From contig JAJUJY010000061.1 in NCBI GenBank assembly GCA_029265085.1, forward strand, positions 1 to 23,657: a stretch of DNA of 23,657 bases. The letters are read 5' to 3'. Source of the stretch: Chloroflexota bacterium (lineage in GTDB: Bacteria; Chloroflexota; Anaerolineae; Anaerolineales; Anaerolineaceae). Every line of letters starts with the position of its first letter. The stretch's first letter is position 1. A program made the translations under genes and the position numbers. The notes beneath the pieces were generated by a model. The model saw nothing but the letters and a program-made list of their open reading frames with translations, had not been told where the DNA came from and made no database searches. Shown here in pieces: positions 1 to 7,844 of the stretch.

Positions 1-1122
1 GATGATTTGTTTGCAGATAAACAAGCCTAAACCTGAACCGTGTGCTGCTGTGCGTTGGTCTGGAACACGGAAGAATCGGTCAAAGATTTTATTGACGTAT
101 TTTTCCGGAATTCCAGGGCCTAAATCTTGAATGGAGATATCTAAACCGTTTTCTGCATTCTTGATGGTAATTATAACGGGAGAACCAGGTGCATACTTAA
201 CAACGTTGTTAATTATATTTTCAAATATTTGTGCTAAACGCCGTGGATCTGCTTGAATTGATTTTAGCGGCGTGTCCAAACTTGTTTTTATGACCAGGTC
301 AGGATGGTGTAAACGCGACCGTGCGGTGATATCGTTCATTAATGCATCCAGGCGGACGGTCTGAAAATTCATCACAATATGCCCGGATTGCAAGCGGGCA
401 GAGTCTAATAAATTTTCAATTAGTTCTTGCAACCGATCCGTTTCTCGGTCAATGATGCTTAAAAATTCCTTTTGTATATCCATATCCCAATTCGCATCGG
501 GGCGGAGCAACGTGGTTGTGTATCCCTTGATAAAGCCAAGCGGATTGCGCAGCTCGTGTGAAAGCGTTGAGATAAAATCTTCTTGAACTTGAAAGACCCG
601 ATATTGAAACTCAAGGCGTTCATTTTCTTTTTTCAACGATTCTCGGGCGATCATCTGGGCGATCTGGTATGATAAATATTCTGCAAAAGAACGGTCGTGC
701 GAGGTGTATTGCGGGCCGCCAAAACGGATAAAGATAATTACCCCATGATTTTTCCGGTCAACTTGAAGCGGAATACCTAATGAATATGGCCGCTGCAAAC
801 GATCGGTTTCCTGATCTTGATCTGGTTCTTGCAGGATGGTGCACTTTTTTTCAACAACTTGATTGGCTAAAATTTCTCCCCAGGCAACATCCGCCTCCGC
901 AGATTTACCGCGGCCAGTTGCCTTCGCATAGGCAACATCCAGTCCGCCTGTTTGCGGGTCGCCCAGAAACACGACCACATTATCGAAAATAAAGGCTGGA
1001 CGAGACATCAACAGGATTTGTTCAATCACGGTGCGCCAGGAAACAGCTTGAAAGAAGATTTCATTGAGACGGTAAAAAAATTCCGGAGATATACCTGTTA
1101 ATGTGGTGGATTGCTGGTTCAT
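1..1122 (-). CDS. Sensor histidine kinase with GAF-like N-terminus, 3' end beyond window edge
   Basis: The frame is open from an ATG at 1122 to the window edge, giving 374 visible residues with no stop. Residues about 15-160 look like a GAF-type sensor region, though I cannot name a ligand. A short coiled coil (about 160-180) leads to a HisKA domain with the H-box SHELRNPL and phospho-acceptor H189. The HATPase domain follows, with an N-box near 302-309, the G1 motif DLGPGIP (333-339) and the G2 motif GSGLGL (362-367). All catalytic motifs are intact, so it is probably an active autokinase; no membrane segment is visible. A GGGAG ribosome site precedes the ATG. It starts 17 bases after the stop of another histidine kinase, so the two are probably co-transcribed. 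Only the last part of the ATPase domain and any C-terminal receiver domain are missing. Confidence 0.9.
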   Translation of the reverse strand, partial: MNQQSTTLTGISPEFFYRLNEIFFQAVSWRTVIEQILLMSRPAFIFDNVVVFLGDPQTGGLDVAYAKATGRGKSAEADVAWGEILANQVVEKKCTILQEPDQDQETDRLQRPYSLGIPLQVDRKNHGVIIFIRFGGPQYTSHDRSFAEYLSYQIAQMIARESLKKENERLEFQYRVFQVQEDFISTLSHELRNPLGFIKGYTTTLLRPDANWDMDIQKEFLSIIDRETDRLQELIENLLDSARLQSGHIVMNFQTVRLDALMNDITARSRLHHPDLVIKTSLDTPLKSIQADPRRLAQIFENIINNVVKYAPGSPVIITIKNAENGLDISIQDLGPGIPEKYVNKIFDRFFRVPDQRTAAHGSGLGLFICKQII

Positions 1123-1139
1123 GTTGGATACTCCCTTCG

Positions 1140-2162
1140 CTAATATTCCAGAGCAGGGAGCAATTTAAATGAAAATTGGCTGCCCTTACCAAGTTCAGAT
1201 CGAACAATCAGTTTTGTTTCGTGCGCTTCAAGGATTTTCTTTGCTAGAGAAAGCCCCAAACCGGTTCCCCCATATCTACGGGTCGATGATCCATCAAGTT
1301 GATGAAACGGTTCAAATAATTCATCGATGCGAGATTCTGGAATTCCGATTCCGGTGTCTTGTACTGAAATTTCAACAAAATCCGCTACTTGAGAAATCTG
1401 GATGGTGATATTTCCACCTGCCTGGGTGAATTTGATGGCATTATCGAGGAGTTGGTGAATCACCCAGCCGATTTTTTCCCAATCTGCATATACTGAGGGG
1501 ATATTTTCAGCGGCATCCAGGAACAACGATAATTGTTGTTCTTTTGCTTTTGTCCCAAATTGATCCAACAGTTGGGCGCATACCGTAACTACGTTAAAGT
1601 TTTGCAGGTTTAATTGCATTTCTCCGCGTTCGGATGTGGCGAATAGGATCAAGTCCTCAATTAACCGCTCTAACCGGTCAATGGCTTTTCCCATAGTTGC
1701 CAGGGCGTTCAACTGCTGCTGATTTAGAGGACCCATATCTCCTGAAGCTAGCAATTCTTCGTACCCTTTCAGGTGAGTGAGCGGCGTGCGAAGTTCATGC
1801 GAGATGTTTGAAATAAAGTTCGCTTTTAGCTGGTTAAGATCGGATAATTTTCTTAAAGCCGTTTCTAACTCAGCGGTACGTTCGACCACCCGCTGTTCTA
1901 GCTGGCGGTTGGTTTCTTGGAGAGCTGTTTTAAATTGTAGGACCTGCTCGGTAATGGCGGCATCCAATTGGGATTGCGTGATCAACCCCATTTGCACCAA
2001 TAATTTTCCCAAAAGAGGTGGTTCGGAGGATGTTTTTCGGAGAGCAGATTGTTTTTGCAATGCCCGTTGCAAGTCCTCAATTTTAATCAAGCCGCGGTCA
2101 ACTAAATAGTCTCCGAGGCGTGGGACTAATATTTCAGGAGTCAGGGGCAGGTGACCAGACAT
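1140..2162 (-). CDS. Histidine kinase with N-terminal tandem MshEN-like motifs
   Basis: This 340-residue cytoplasmic histidine kinase has an unusual N-terminus. Two 24-residue motifs of the form (R/L)LGxxLVxxGLIxxxxLxxA(L/I)xxQ lie at residues 15-38 and 50-73, separated by 11 residues. They match the N-terminal domain of GspE/MshE ATPases, which binds cyclic di-GMP in MshE. A coiled coil (about 76-110) follows, then HisKA with SHELRTPL and phospho-acceptor H122. The HATPase domain has N-box N241, the G1 motif DTGIGIP from D269, and the G2 motif GGTGLGL at 298-304. No membrane segment or receiver domain is present. The ribosome site is weak, so the start is the first ATG that covers the motif. 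The amidohydrolase ends 12 bases upstream and a second kinase begins 17 bases downstream. The kinase assignment is firm; the ligand is an inference. Confidence 0.92.
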   Translation of the reverse strand: MSGHLPLTPEILVPRLGDYLVDRGLIKIEDLQRALQKQSALRKTSSEPPLLGKLLVQMGLITQSQLDAAITEQVLQFKTALQETNRQLEQRVVERTAELETALRKLSDLNQLKANFISNISHELRTPLTHLKGYEELLASGDMGPLNQQQLNALATMGKAIDRLERLIEDLILFATSERGEMQLNLQNFNVVTVCAQLLDQFGTKAKEQQLSLFLDAAENIPSVYADWEKIGWVIHQLLDNAIKFTQAGGNITIQISQVADFVEISVQDTGIGIPESRIDELFEPFHQLDGSSTRRYGGTGLGLSLAKKILEAHETKLIVRSELGKGSQFSFKLLPALEY

Positions 2163-2174
2163 GTCAAGCGATTC

Positions 2175-3761
2175 TTACTCTCTTTGCCAGACCCAGGTTC
2201 CGTTGACCATGGTCGCATCCGGTTGGATGTTGAAAATTTCTTGGGCGGGCATAGTAAATGGATCTTGAGGTAAAACGATTAAATCTGCCAAATACCCAGG
2301 GCTAAGCCGGCCAAGATGATTTTCTACCCCAGCACAATAAGCCGGGGTGATTGTGTAGGCTTCCAGGGCTTGCTGAAGGGTGATTCGTTGTTGAGAATAC
2401 CAGCCAGCTTCATCGGGTGTGCCGTTTTGACGGCGGCGGGTTACGGCAGCATGAATTCCCCAAAACGGATTGGGAGATTCTACTGGTGCATCTGAACCAA
2501 ATGCAAGACGTGTGCCATTTTCTAACAAAGCCTGAAATGCATATGCATTTGCAGCGCGTTCTCCCCAGAACTGATCTGCAATGAGCATATCGGAAGTGGC
2601 ATGAATGGGTTGTACTGAGGCAATAATATCTAATTCTGCAAGCCGGGCAAGGTCATCAGGATGAAGGATTTGCACATGTTCGATTCGGTGACGCAGCGGC
2701 CGAAGATTGTGCTCCGCTTCATAACGGCGTAAATACTCGTACCCCTGGAGCATTTCGTGGTTGGCGCGGTCACCGATCGCATGAATCGCCAGGCTCAATC
2801 CTGATTGGCTGGCTTGTAATCCGTATTCAAAAACTTGTTCCGAATCCAGAAAAAGCAGTCCGGTTTCCTGATCTGAGCCTTCGTAGGGCTGTAACATGGC
2901 CGCGGTTTGCGGTCCAAGGGCTCCATCTGCAAAGAGCTTGACTGAACCAATGCGCAAAAAGTCATTCCCGAAACCACTGCTTAATCCCAGCTCAACCGCT
3001 TGCGGCAGGTTTTCCAGAGGAACTGATTTTACAATCCTGAGACGTAATTGGTCTTCATAATTTAACTGCTGCAAGGCCAGGAAACAGGTGCGCCGGTCAA
3101 AATCATGCAGACCAGTAATTCCCATTTTCCACAGAACGGGCTGCGCTTCTAAGATTGCTTCGCGTACTTCGGTTACTGTCGGGGCAGGGATGATTTCTTC
3201 TACCAACGCCATTGCGGATTCAAACAATATACCGGTTGGTTTGCCGGAAGCGTCTCGTTGAATGCGCCCGCCTTCTGGATCGGGAGTGCGTGAATCAATG
3301 CCAGCTAACCGCAGTGCAGCAGAATTTGCCCAGGAAGCATGCAGCGATTTGGCAGTTAAATAGACTGGATGGTCATTCGAAGCATGGTCGAGGTCAGCTG
3401 CGTTGCCAAAACCATCATTCCAAACATTTTGGTTCCAGCCATGTCCCCGAATCCATGTGTCCGGTTTGGCTGTGGCTGTCTTTTTCGCTACGCGCTTAAT
3501 GCATTCTTCCTTTGTTGTTGTTTCACAATCGATCCATTGTAAACTGAGTGCAAAATTTTGAAGATGTTGATGCGCGTCTGTTAATCCAGGCCAGATGGTT
3601 TTTCCATGCAGGTCAATCAGGCGCGTATCTGATTCTGCTAATGACAAAATATCTTCATCGGTGCCAATAGCCAGAACGAGATGATCCCGGATAGCGATAG
3701 CTGAAACAACCGGGGTAATTGGATCCAATGTATAAATTTTTGCATTGTGAAGAATGATCAT
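2175..3761 (-). CDS. Amidohydrolase family protein (YtcJ/Amidohydro_3-like)
   Basis: This 528-residue metal-dependent hydrolase belongs to the amidohydrolase superfamily, closest in layout to the YtcJ-like group. The metal ligands expected for the family are visible: HxH in TDAHQHL (H64, H66), a candidate carboxylated lysine in SVKLFADGALG (K275), H327 in AIHAIGDRA, H358 and H362 in HRIEHVQ, and D424 in FGSDAPVE. The C-terminus has the usual GYLADLIVL closing strand. The reading frame can be opened at a TTG at 3770 that overlaps the parB stop, but AAGGA would then sit almost on that codon. The ATG at 3761 has it 9 bases upstream, so I prefer it. It lies 5 bases after parB and 12 before the next kinase. 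The substrate cannot be told from sequence; the link to chromosome partitioning is probably only shared transcription. Confidence 0.9.
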   Translation of the reverse strand: MIILHNAKIYTLDPITPVVSAIAIRDHLVLAIGTDEDILSLAESDTRLIDLHGKTIWPGLTDAHQHLQNFALSLQWIDCETTTKEECIKRVAKKTATAKPDTWIRGHGWNQNVWNDGFGNAADLDHASNDHPVYLTAKSLHASWANSAALRLAGIDSRTPDPEGGRIQRDASGKPTGILFESAMALVEEIIPAPTVTEVREAILEAQPVLWKMGITGLHDFDRRTCFLALQQLNYEDQLRLRIVKSVPLENLPQAVELGLSSGFGNDFLRIGSVKLFADGALGPQTAAMLQPYEGSDQETGLLFLDSEQVFEYGLQASQSGLSLAIHAIGDRANHEMLQGYEYLRRYEAEHNLRPLRHRIEHVQILHPDDLARLAELDIIASVQPIHATSDMLIADQFWGERAANAYAFQALLENGTRLAFGSDAPVESPNPFWGIHAAVTRRRQNGTPDEAGWYSQQRITLQQALEAYTITPAYCAGVENHLGRLSPGYLADLIVLPQDPFTMPAQEIFNIQPDATMVNGTWVWQRE

Positions 3762-3766
3762 GGTTA

Positions 3767-4621
3767 TCAATCCTTGAGGATTTGCGCGATAATTGCATCC
3801 AGTTCTTCATCGGAATAATAATGAATGGTAACTGTTCCTCCACGTTTGCCGTGGCGCAAGGTTACTTTTGTCCCCATGCGGTCACCCAGACGAGACGCAA
3901 GGTCAGAGATTTCGGGGGGAACCATTGTGCTGACAGGTTTTTCTGGTCTTTTCCCATTTAATTTTCGCACCAGTTCTTCTGTCTGACGAACGTTCAGCTC
4001 TAATTTTAAAACCGTCTCCAAAGCAGCATTTTGTGCTTTGGGAGTGGTTAGCCCAAGGATTGCCCGCGCATGCCCTTCGCTGATTTTTCCACCAGCCAAA
4101 GCGCTGCGGCCATCTTCGGTCAGGTCGAGCAGCCGCAGAGTATTCGTAATTGCTGAGCGACTTTTGCCTACCTGATGGGCAATTTCATCATGGGAAAGCG
4201 AAAATTCATTGGCCAATTGGCGGTAGGCTTCAGCAGTTTCAAGTGGAGATAGATCAGCCCGTTGGATGTTTTCGATGAGTGCCAGTTCAAGCTGCTGTTT
4301 TTCATCGACTGTGCGAAGGATCACCGGAACAGTCTGCAAACCCGCCAGACGGGCTGCTCGTAACCGCCGTTCCCCAGCAACCAGGATATATTGGTCCATT
4401 TGTGCGCCGGGGCTCACGATGAGCGGCTGCAAAATACCGTGTTCCTGGATGGATGAGGCTAATTCTTGAAGATCACTATCGGCAATGGTTAACCGCGGCT
4501 GATATGGATTGGGTTGTATCTGATCGATTGAAAGATAAAGCGAACTGCCTTCAGGAACTGCTTGTTGATCTCCTGGTATTAATGCATCCAATCCTTTTCC
4601 TAAACCGCTTTTTCGAACCAT
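3767..4621 (-). CDS. parB: Chromosome partitioning protein ParB/Spo0J
   Basis: This 284-residue protein is a chromosomal-type ParB. The basic N-terminus (GLGKGLDALIP) is typical of the part that contacts ParA. The ParB/Srx-type CTP-binding domain has GERRLRAARLAG at 83-94 and ENIQRADLSPLETA at 117-130. A helix-turn-helix for parS binding covers about residues 143-165. The remaining C-terminus should dimerise. ParB loads on parS, slides as a CTP-dependent clamp and stimulates ParA. The start ATG has AAGGA about 9 bases upstream and follows parA by 6 bases. Length and motifs are ordinary. I found no complete parS palindrome in the window, so its binding sites must lie elsewhere or differ from the canonical sequence. 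Confidence 0.96.
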   Translation of the reverse strand: MVRKSGLGKGLDALIPGDQQAVPEGSSLYLSIDQIQPNPYQPRLTIADSDLQELASSIQEHGILQPLIVSPGAQMDQYILVAGERRLRAARLAGLQTVPVILRTVDEKQQLELALIENIQRADLSPLETAEAYRQLANEFSLSHDEIAHQVGKSRSAITNTLRLLDLTEDGRSALAGGKISEGHARAILGLTTPKAQNAALETVLKLELNVRQTEELVRKLNGKRPEKPVSTMVPPEISDLASRLGDRMGTKVTLRHGKRGGTVTIHYYSDEELDAIIAQILKD

Positions 4622-4627
4622 CTTGAT

Positions 4628-5425
4628 CTATCCTTCTTCTTCAAAAACTGGGATATGAATACCGTCTCCTTCAAGTACCTCACGCGCAAGGCTGGAATAC
4701 GCTTTTGCGGCGCTCGATTCCGGAGAATAAATCGAGATCGGCAAACCATAAGAAGGTGCCTCTGCCAGACGAATGCTGCGCGGTACAATACTTTGGAATA
4801 CCTGGTCAGGAAAATATTTGCGGACTTCGCTAACCACGTCCATTGCCAATCGTGTCCGGCCATCATACATGGTTAATACAACGCCGCGGATGGCCATTTC
4901 CTGAAATAAAGAGCTGCGTACACGATTGATGGTTTGGGTTAGCTGGCCTAAACCTTCGAGCGCAAGGTATTCACACTGTACTGGAATGATTACACCATTT
5001 TTGGCTGCAATGAGGCCGTTGATCGTTAACATGCTGAGCGAAGGCGGGCAGTCAATTAAAATATAATCATACCGGTCGATTGCAGGAGCCAGAGCATCGA
5101 ATAATTTTTTCTCTCGGCCAGGCATGTCAATCAATTCCACCTCAGCCCCCGCCAGGGCAGGCGAAGAAGGCAAAATGGAGATCTTAAATCGTGGGTTATG
5201 TAAAATGTGTGGCCCGATAGGCTGGGTGCCAATGAGTGCTTCATAGGTTCCATTGCGGACAGTGCGCTTATCAATTCCCAACGATGAGGTTGCGTTGGCT
5301 TGTGGATCAAGATCCACAAGGAGAACGCGCTGTCCAAAGTAGCCCAGGTAGGCTCCCAGGTTAATTGCGGTTGTTGTTTTTCCAACGCCGCCTTTTTGAT
5401 TAACAAAAGTATAGATCCGGGCCAT
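4628..5425 (-). CDS. parA: Chromosome partitioning ATPase ParA/Soj
   Basis: This 265-residue ATPase is a ParA/Soj protein. The deviant Walker A motif KGGVGKTT lies at residues 11-18 and includes the signature lysine K11. A switch I/A' region, DLDPQANATSSLG, is at 38-50, and the Walker B strand LIDCPPSL is at 123-130. The ATP-bound dimer binds DNA non-specifically and is released by ParB, which moves the origin region. There is no N-terminal helix-turn-helix, which fits the chromosomal rather than the large plasmid type. A GAGAG ribosome site precedes the ATG. It lies 10 bases after the pfkB stop and 6 before parB, so the three are translated from one message. No gidA, dnaA or rpmH lies beside it, so this is not the classic origin-proximal arrangement. 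Confidence 0.97.
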   Translation of the reverse strand: MARIYTFVNQKGGVGKTTTAINLGAYLGYFGQRVLLVDLDPQANATSSLGIDKRTVRNGTYEALIGTQPIGPHILHNPRFKISILPSSPALAGAEVELIDMPGREKKLFDALAPAIDRYDYILIDCPPSLSMLTINGLIAAKNGVIIPVQCEYLALEGLGQLTQTINRVRSSLFQEMAIRGVVLTMYDGRTRLAMDVVSEVRKYFPDQVFQSIVPRSIRLAEAPSYGLPISIYSPESSAAKAYSSLAREVLEGDGIHIPVFEEEG

Positions 5426-5435
5426 AAATTGCTCT

Positions 5436-6287
5436 CTAAGGAAGAATTTCTACAAGGTGGGAATAAACTTCATCGGGGGTTGGCACACCTGCCATACCCC
5501 GGCGGGTTACAGAGGTAGATGCCAACATTGTGGCATAACGGGCTGCTTCCCAAGGATCTCTCGTTTTACTAAGCCGGGTAAAGAAGGTCGCTGCGAAAAT
5601 ATCACCTGCGCCAGTGGGATCCACTTCCGTCACTTGTGGAGCGCGGAAATAGCGTAAATCGCCATTCCAATAGAGACGGCAGCCTGCCGAACCTTCTGTT
5701 ACTACCAAAATTCGGATGGATGAAAGAAATTCATCGATAAGGCTTTCATCTCCATGCACATCTTCAACGCTGATGACCGCAGCACTGGCTGATTCAAGGA
5801 CATAGCGATTTTCGAGCCAATCCGTGTAATGAATGAGGCCGTTTTTATCCCAGGCGCGCATCCAACCTTGCGGAGTGACACCGATCAGGGACTCGGGGAA
5901 GGCTCGAACCAGTTTTGGATCCACTTCTTGCGCAACGGGTCCTAAATGAACGATGGGGGCTTTTCGCCATAGCTCTGGAACCATTGAAAAATCCAGCGGC
6001 GTAGCCTGTTGGTAGAGGTGCTGCACCCGTCCATTGGGAGTGGTGGTGTTTTCAAAAGTTGTTGAAACATCTGAAAACGCAGCCGCAATTTGGATCCCCT
6101 CTAATTGTGGCAAAGACAGACCAGGCTCATGGGCAGTCACAATGCCAACCCGCAGTCCCAAAGCTTTCGCGGTCAAGGCAGCATATGCCGCGGTACCTCC
6201 CAACAAAGGACCGTTCGGTGTTATATCTTGGGTAACATGTCCAATAACAAGATAATCAATCGGTTCTAAAGGAATCAGATTACGCAT
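5436..6287 (-). CDS. PfkB/ribokinase-family carbohydrate kinase
   Basis: This 283-residue protein is a PfkB-family small-molecule kinase. The N-terminal substrate motif includes NGPLLGGTAAYAA (25-37), and the C-terminal catalytic motif is DPTGAGD at 223-229, with D229 the expected catalytic base. These enzymes transfer phosphate from ATP to the hydroxymethyl group of a sugar or nucleoside. The substrate is not readable here. It is slightly shorter than ribokinase and lacks an obvious lid insertion, which is common in sequences annotated only as PfkB family. The start is supported by the early IGHVTQD strand. No ribosome site precedes the ATG; instead TATAAT ends 6 bases upstream, which suggests a leaderless message. 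The gene lies 10 bases upstream of parA. Confidence 0.93.
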   Translation of the reverse strand: MRNLIPLEPIDYLVIGHVTQDITPNGPLLGGTAAYAALTAKALGLRVGIVTAHEPGLSLPQLEGIQIAAAFSDVSTTFENTTTPNGRVQHLYQQATPLDFSMVPELWRKAPIVHLGPVAQEVDPKLVRAFPESLIGVTPQGWMRAWDKNGLIHYTDWLENRYVLESASAAVISVEDVHGDESLIDEFLSSIRILVVTEGSAGCRLYWNGDLRYFRAPQVTEVDPTGAGDIFAATFFTRLSKTRDPWEAARYATMLASTSVTRRGMAGVPTPDEVYSHLVEILP

Positions 6288-6293
6288 AGATAA

Positions 6294-6299
6294 ATTATA
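6294..6299 (-). promoter_or_regulatory. -10 box immediately upstream of pfkB, possible leaderless start
   Basis: A perfect TATAAT on the minus strand ends 6 bases before the pfkB ATG at 6287. A start site 6 to 7 bases downstream would put the first transcribed base at or next to the A of ATG. No Shine-Dalgarno sequence is present. No convincing -35 element is seen 16 to 19 bases upstream. Confidence 0.5.
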
Positions 6300-6337
6300 C
6301 TCGGATGTTGCAGGATATGCTTCTCCGGTTGGAGTGG

Positions 6338-6937
6338 TTAATCAAGGTTTGATTTATCTGGTTCAAGTGGGTTTCCTGAATTGTATTCTTCAGGAATCGA
6401 TTCGGCATCAAATTCTTTTACAGGCTCAAAAGGATCGGTGATTTTTTCAGGAGTGGCGCTAAGGAGTGCTTCGTCCAGGCTGATCTTATCCCGGCGCATT
6501 CCAGGTGCAGGTGTTCCGCAGAATGGGCACAGGTTCCAGGGGAGTTCATTGAGTTTCCCGCATTGGTGACAGCGTTTTTTAAGCCGGGTGTGGCAGTTGG
6601 GGCAAATCATCCAATCTGGCTCCGTGCGGCGGCTGCAACCTGGGCAAAGAGGTACATCTTCGATGGTTTGTAAAAGAGCTTCTTCTTCTAAAGTGCGCTG
6701 GTATTCTTCTTCAATGGTTCTGGCTGGCCGGAGAATAACATATACCAAAACGCCTGGGAGAAATAAGATTGCTACAACCAGGACTGCCAGCACACGAATC
6801 AAAGGGTCGCGGGCGCGGCTGCGAATATCTCGGTAGGTCCAGATAATCAGACTCAACCACAAGGCAGCAATAAAAGCGGCGGCAAACCCCGTGCCGACCA
6901 ACGCCAAATTGGATATAAAGGTCGAATCGAAGTTCAT
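6338..6937 (-). CDS. Membrane-anchored double zinc-ribbon protein
   Basis: This 199-residue protein has two hydrophobic segments (about residues 11-34 and 47-69), then a short Glu-rich helix and two zinc ribbons. The cysteine pairs are C98/C101, C112/C115, C123/C126 and C137/C140, each ribbon being CxxC-x10-CxxC, as in the double zinc-ribbon (DZR) family. The acidic C-terminal tail of about 50 residues looks disordered. The function is unknown; zinc ribbons of this kind often mediate protein contacts. An upstream ATG at 6958 is in frame, but it overlaps a TATAAT box and lacks a ribosome site. The ATG at 6937 has GGAG 6 bases upstream and is preferred. Both ends of the membrane hairpin are probably cytoplasmic. 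It is the first gene before pfkB, with a 50-base gap. Confidence 0.8.
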   Translation of the reverse strand: MNFDSTFISNLALVGTGFAAAFIAALWLSLIIWTYRDIRSRARDPLIRVLAVLVVAILFLPGVLVYVILRPARTIEEEYQRTLEEEALLQTIEDVPLCPGCSRRTEPDWMICPNCHTRLKKRCHQCGKLNELPWNLCPFCGTPAPGMRRDKISLDEALLSATPEKITDPFEPVKEFDAESIPEEYNSGNPLEPDKSNLD

Positions 6938-6956
6938 AGGCGTCTCCAATGCGATC

Positions 6957-6965
6957 ATTATAGCA
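6957..6965 (-). promoter_or_regulatory. Extended -10 promoter element for the zinc-ribbon gene
   Basis: The minus strand reads TGCTATAAT, an extended -10 element. Transcription would begin near 6950, leaving a leader of about 13 bases that holds GGAG before the ATG at 6937. A good -35 is not visible, which fits the extended -10 type. Confidence 0.55.
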
Positions 6966-7027
6966 TGGATGAACCAGGGATAAGGTTTTGATCACCTGGC
7001 ATTCAGGGGCGATTGTGAAAGAAAAGC

Positions 7028-7033
7028 TATAAT
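7028..7033 (+). promoter_or_regulatory. Candidate -10 box for radC
   Basis: A perfect TATAAT lies 42 bases before the radC ATG. With a start near 7040 the leader would be about 36 bases. It is divergent from the zinc-ribbon promoter about 65 bases away. The -35 region is not recognisable. Confidence 0.45.
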
Positions 7034-7075
7034 TATTTAAATTCTCAAATCATTACAGAACACAAGGGGAGAAAA

Positions 7076-7780
7076 ATGACACGCGAACAGCCTGCTGCAT
7101 ACCGCATTACGGATCTGGCTGATACCGACCGGCCAAGGGAGCGATTGGCTGAATTAGGTCCCCAGGCCCTATCTTCTGCAGAATTGCTGGCTATTTTGCT
7201 GCGCACGGGTGTTCCAGGAGAGAACGCTGTTCAGATGGGGCAGCGCTTGTTAAAAACATTTGGAGGTTTGGCCGGACTGCATAAAGCTTCGTTTGTGGAT
7301 GTTTGCCAACAGTACGGAATTGGAGAGGCGAAGGCTGCGCAAATTAAGGCTGCCATAGAATTAGGCCGCAGGTTGGCCGCTGAATCTCCGGAGGAGCGGC
7401 CGGCGATCCACAGTCCTGCGGATGCAGCGGCGCTGGTGCAGTATGAGATGGCCGCCTTACCGCAAGAGCATTTATGGGTAATTTTAACCGACACGCGCAA
7501 CCGGGTGATTAAGATTGAAAAATTGTATAAAGGTTCATTAAACTCCTCGATGGTTCGGGTAGGAGAATTGTTTAAACCGGCCATCCAGCATCATGCAGCC
7601 AGTATTTTGATGGTTCACAATCACCCTAGCGGTGATCCTTCTCCCAGTCCGGAAGATATCGCGTTGACCAGGGCGGTGGTGCAAGCCGGAAAATTATTGG
7701 ATATTGATTTGTTGGATCATTTGGTGATTGGGGCAAACCGCTATATTTCTCTTAAGGAACGAGGGTTGGGATTTTCATAA
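7076..7780 (+). CDS. radC: RadC/JAB-domain protein
   Basis: This 234-residue protein belongs to the RadC family (formerly UPF0758). A helix-hairpin-helix-like region lies at about 64-99, and the C-terminal MPN/JAB domain holds the zinc motif HxHx7SxxD with H181, H183, S191 and D194. The segment RVGELFKPAI (161-170) is also family-typical. The metal-binding residues are complete, so it could be an active metalloprotein. The cellular role of RadC is unsettled; a direct role in DNA repair was withdrawn for E. coli and a link to natural transformation or recombination is debated. The start has AAGGGGAG 4 bases upstream. It is a single gene reading away from the partition operon, followed by a tRNA with its own promoter. 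Confidence 0.96.
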   Translation: MTREQPAAYRITDLADTDRPRERLAELGPQALSSAELLAILLRTGVPGENAVQMGQRLLKTFGGLAGLHKASFVDVCQQYGIGEAKAAQIKAAIELGRRLAAESPEERPAIHSPADAAALVQYEMAALPQEHLWVILTDTRNRVIKIEKLYKGSLNSSMVRVGELFKPAIQHHAASILMVHNHPSGDPSPSPEDIALTRAVVQAGKLLDIDLLDHLVIGANRYISLKERGLGFS

Positions 7781-7796
7781 ATTCATCTTCAGGACG

Positions 7797-7825
7797 TTGA
7801 CAAAATTCCGGCGATGTAGTATTAT
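7797..7825 (+). promoter_or_regulatory. Strong promoter for the tRNA gene
   Basis: A perfect TTGACA (7797-7802) and TATTAT (7820-7825) are spaced by 17 bases. The start would fall near 7832, about 13 bases before the mature tRNA 5' end. This is the closest match to a sigma-70 consensus in the window. Confidence 0.8.
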
Positions 7826-7844
7826 TTCGGTCGCTTCAAGCCCT

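Noticed and set aside
3519..3526. TGTTTCAC, half of a canonical parS site
   Set aside because: The other half of the palindrome is missing (AATCGATC follows) and it lies inside the amidohydrolase gene.
3762..3770. TTG start for the amidohydrolase overlapping the parB stop
   Set aside because: The ribosome site would be almost touching the TTG, whereas it is well spaced for the ATG at 3761.
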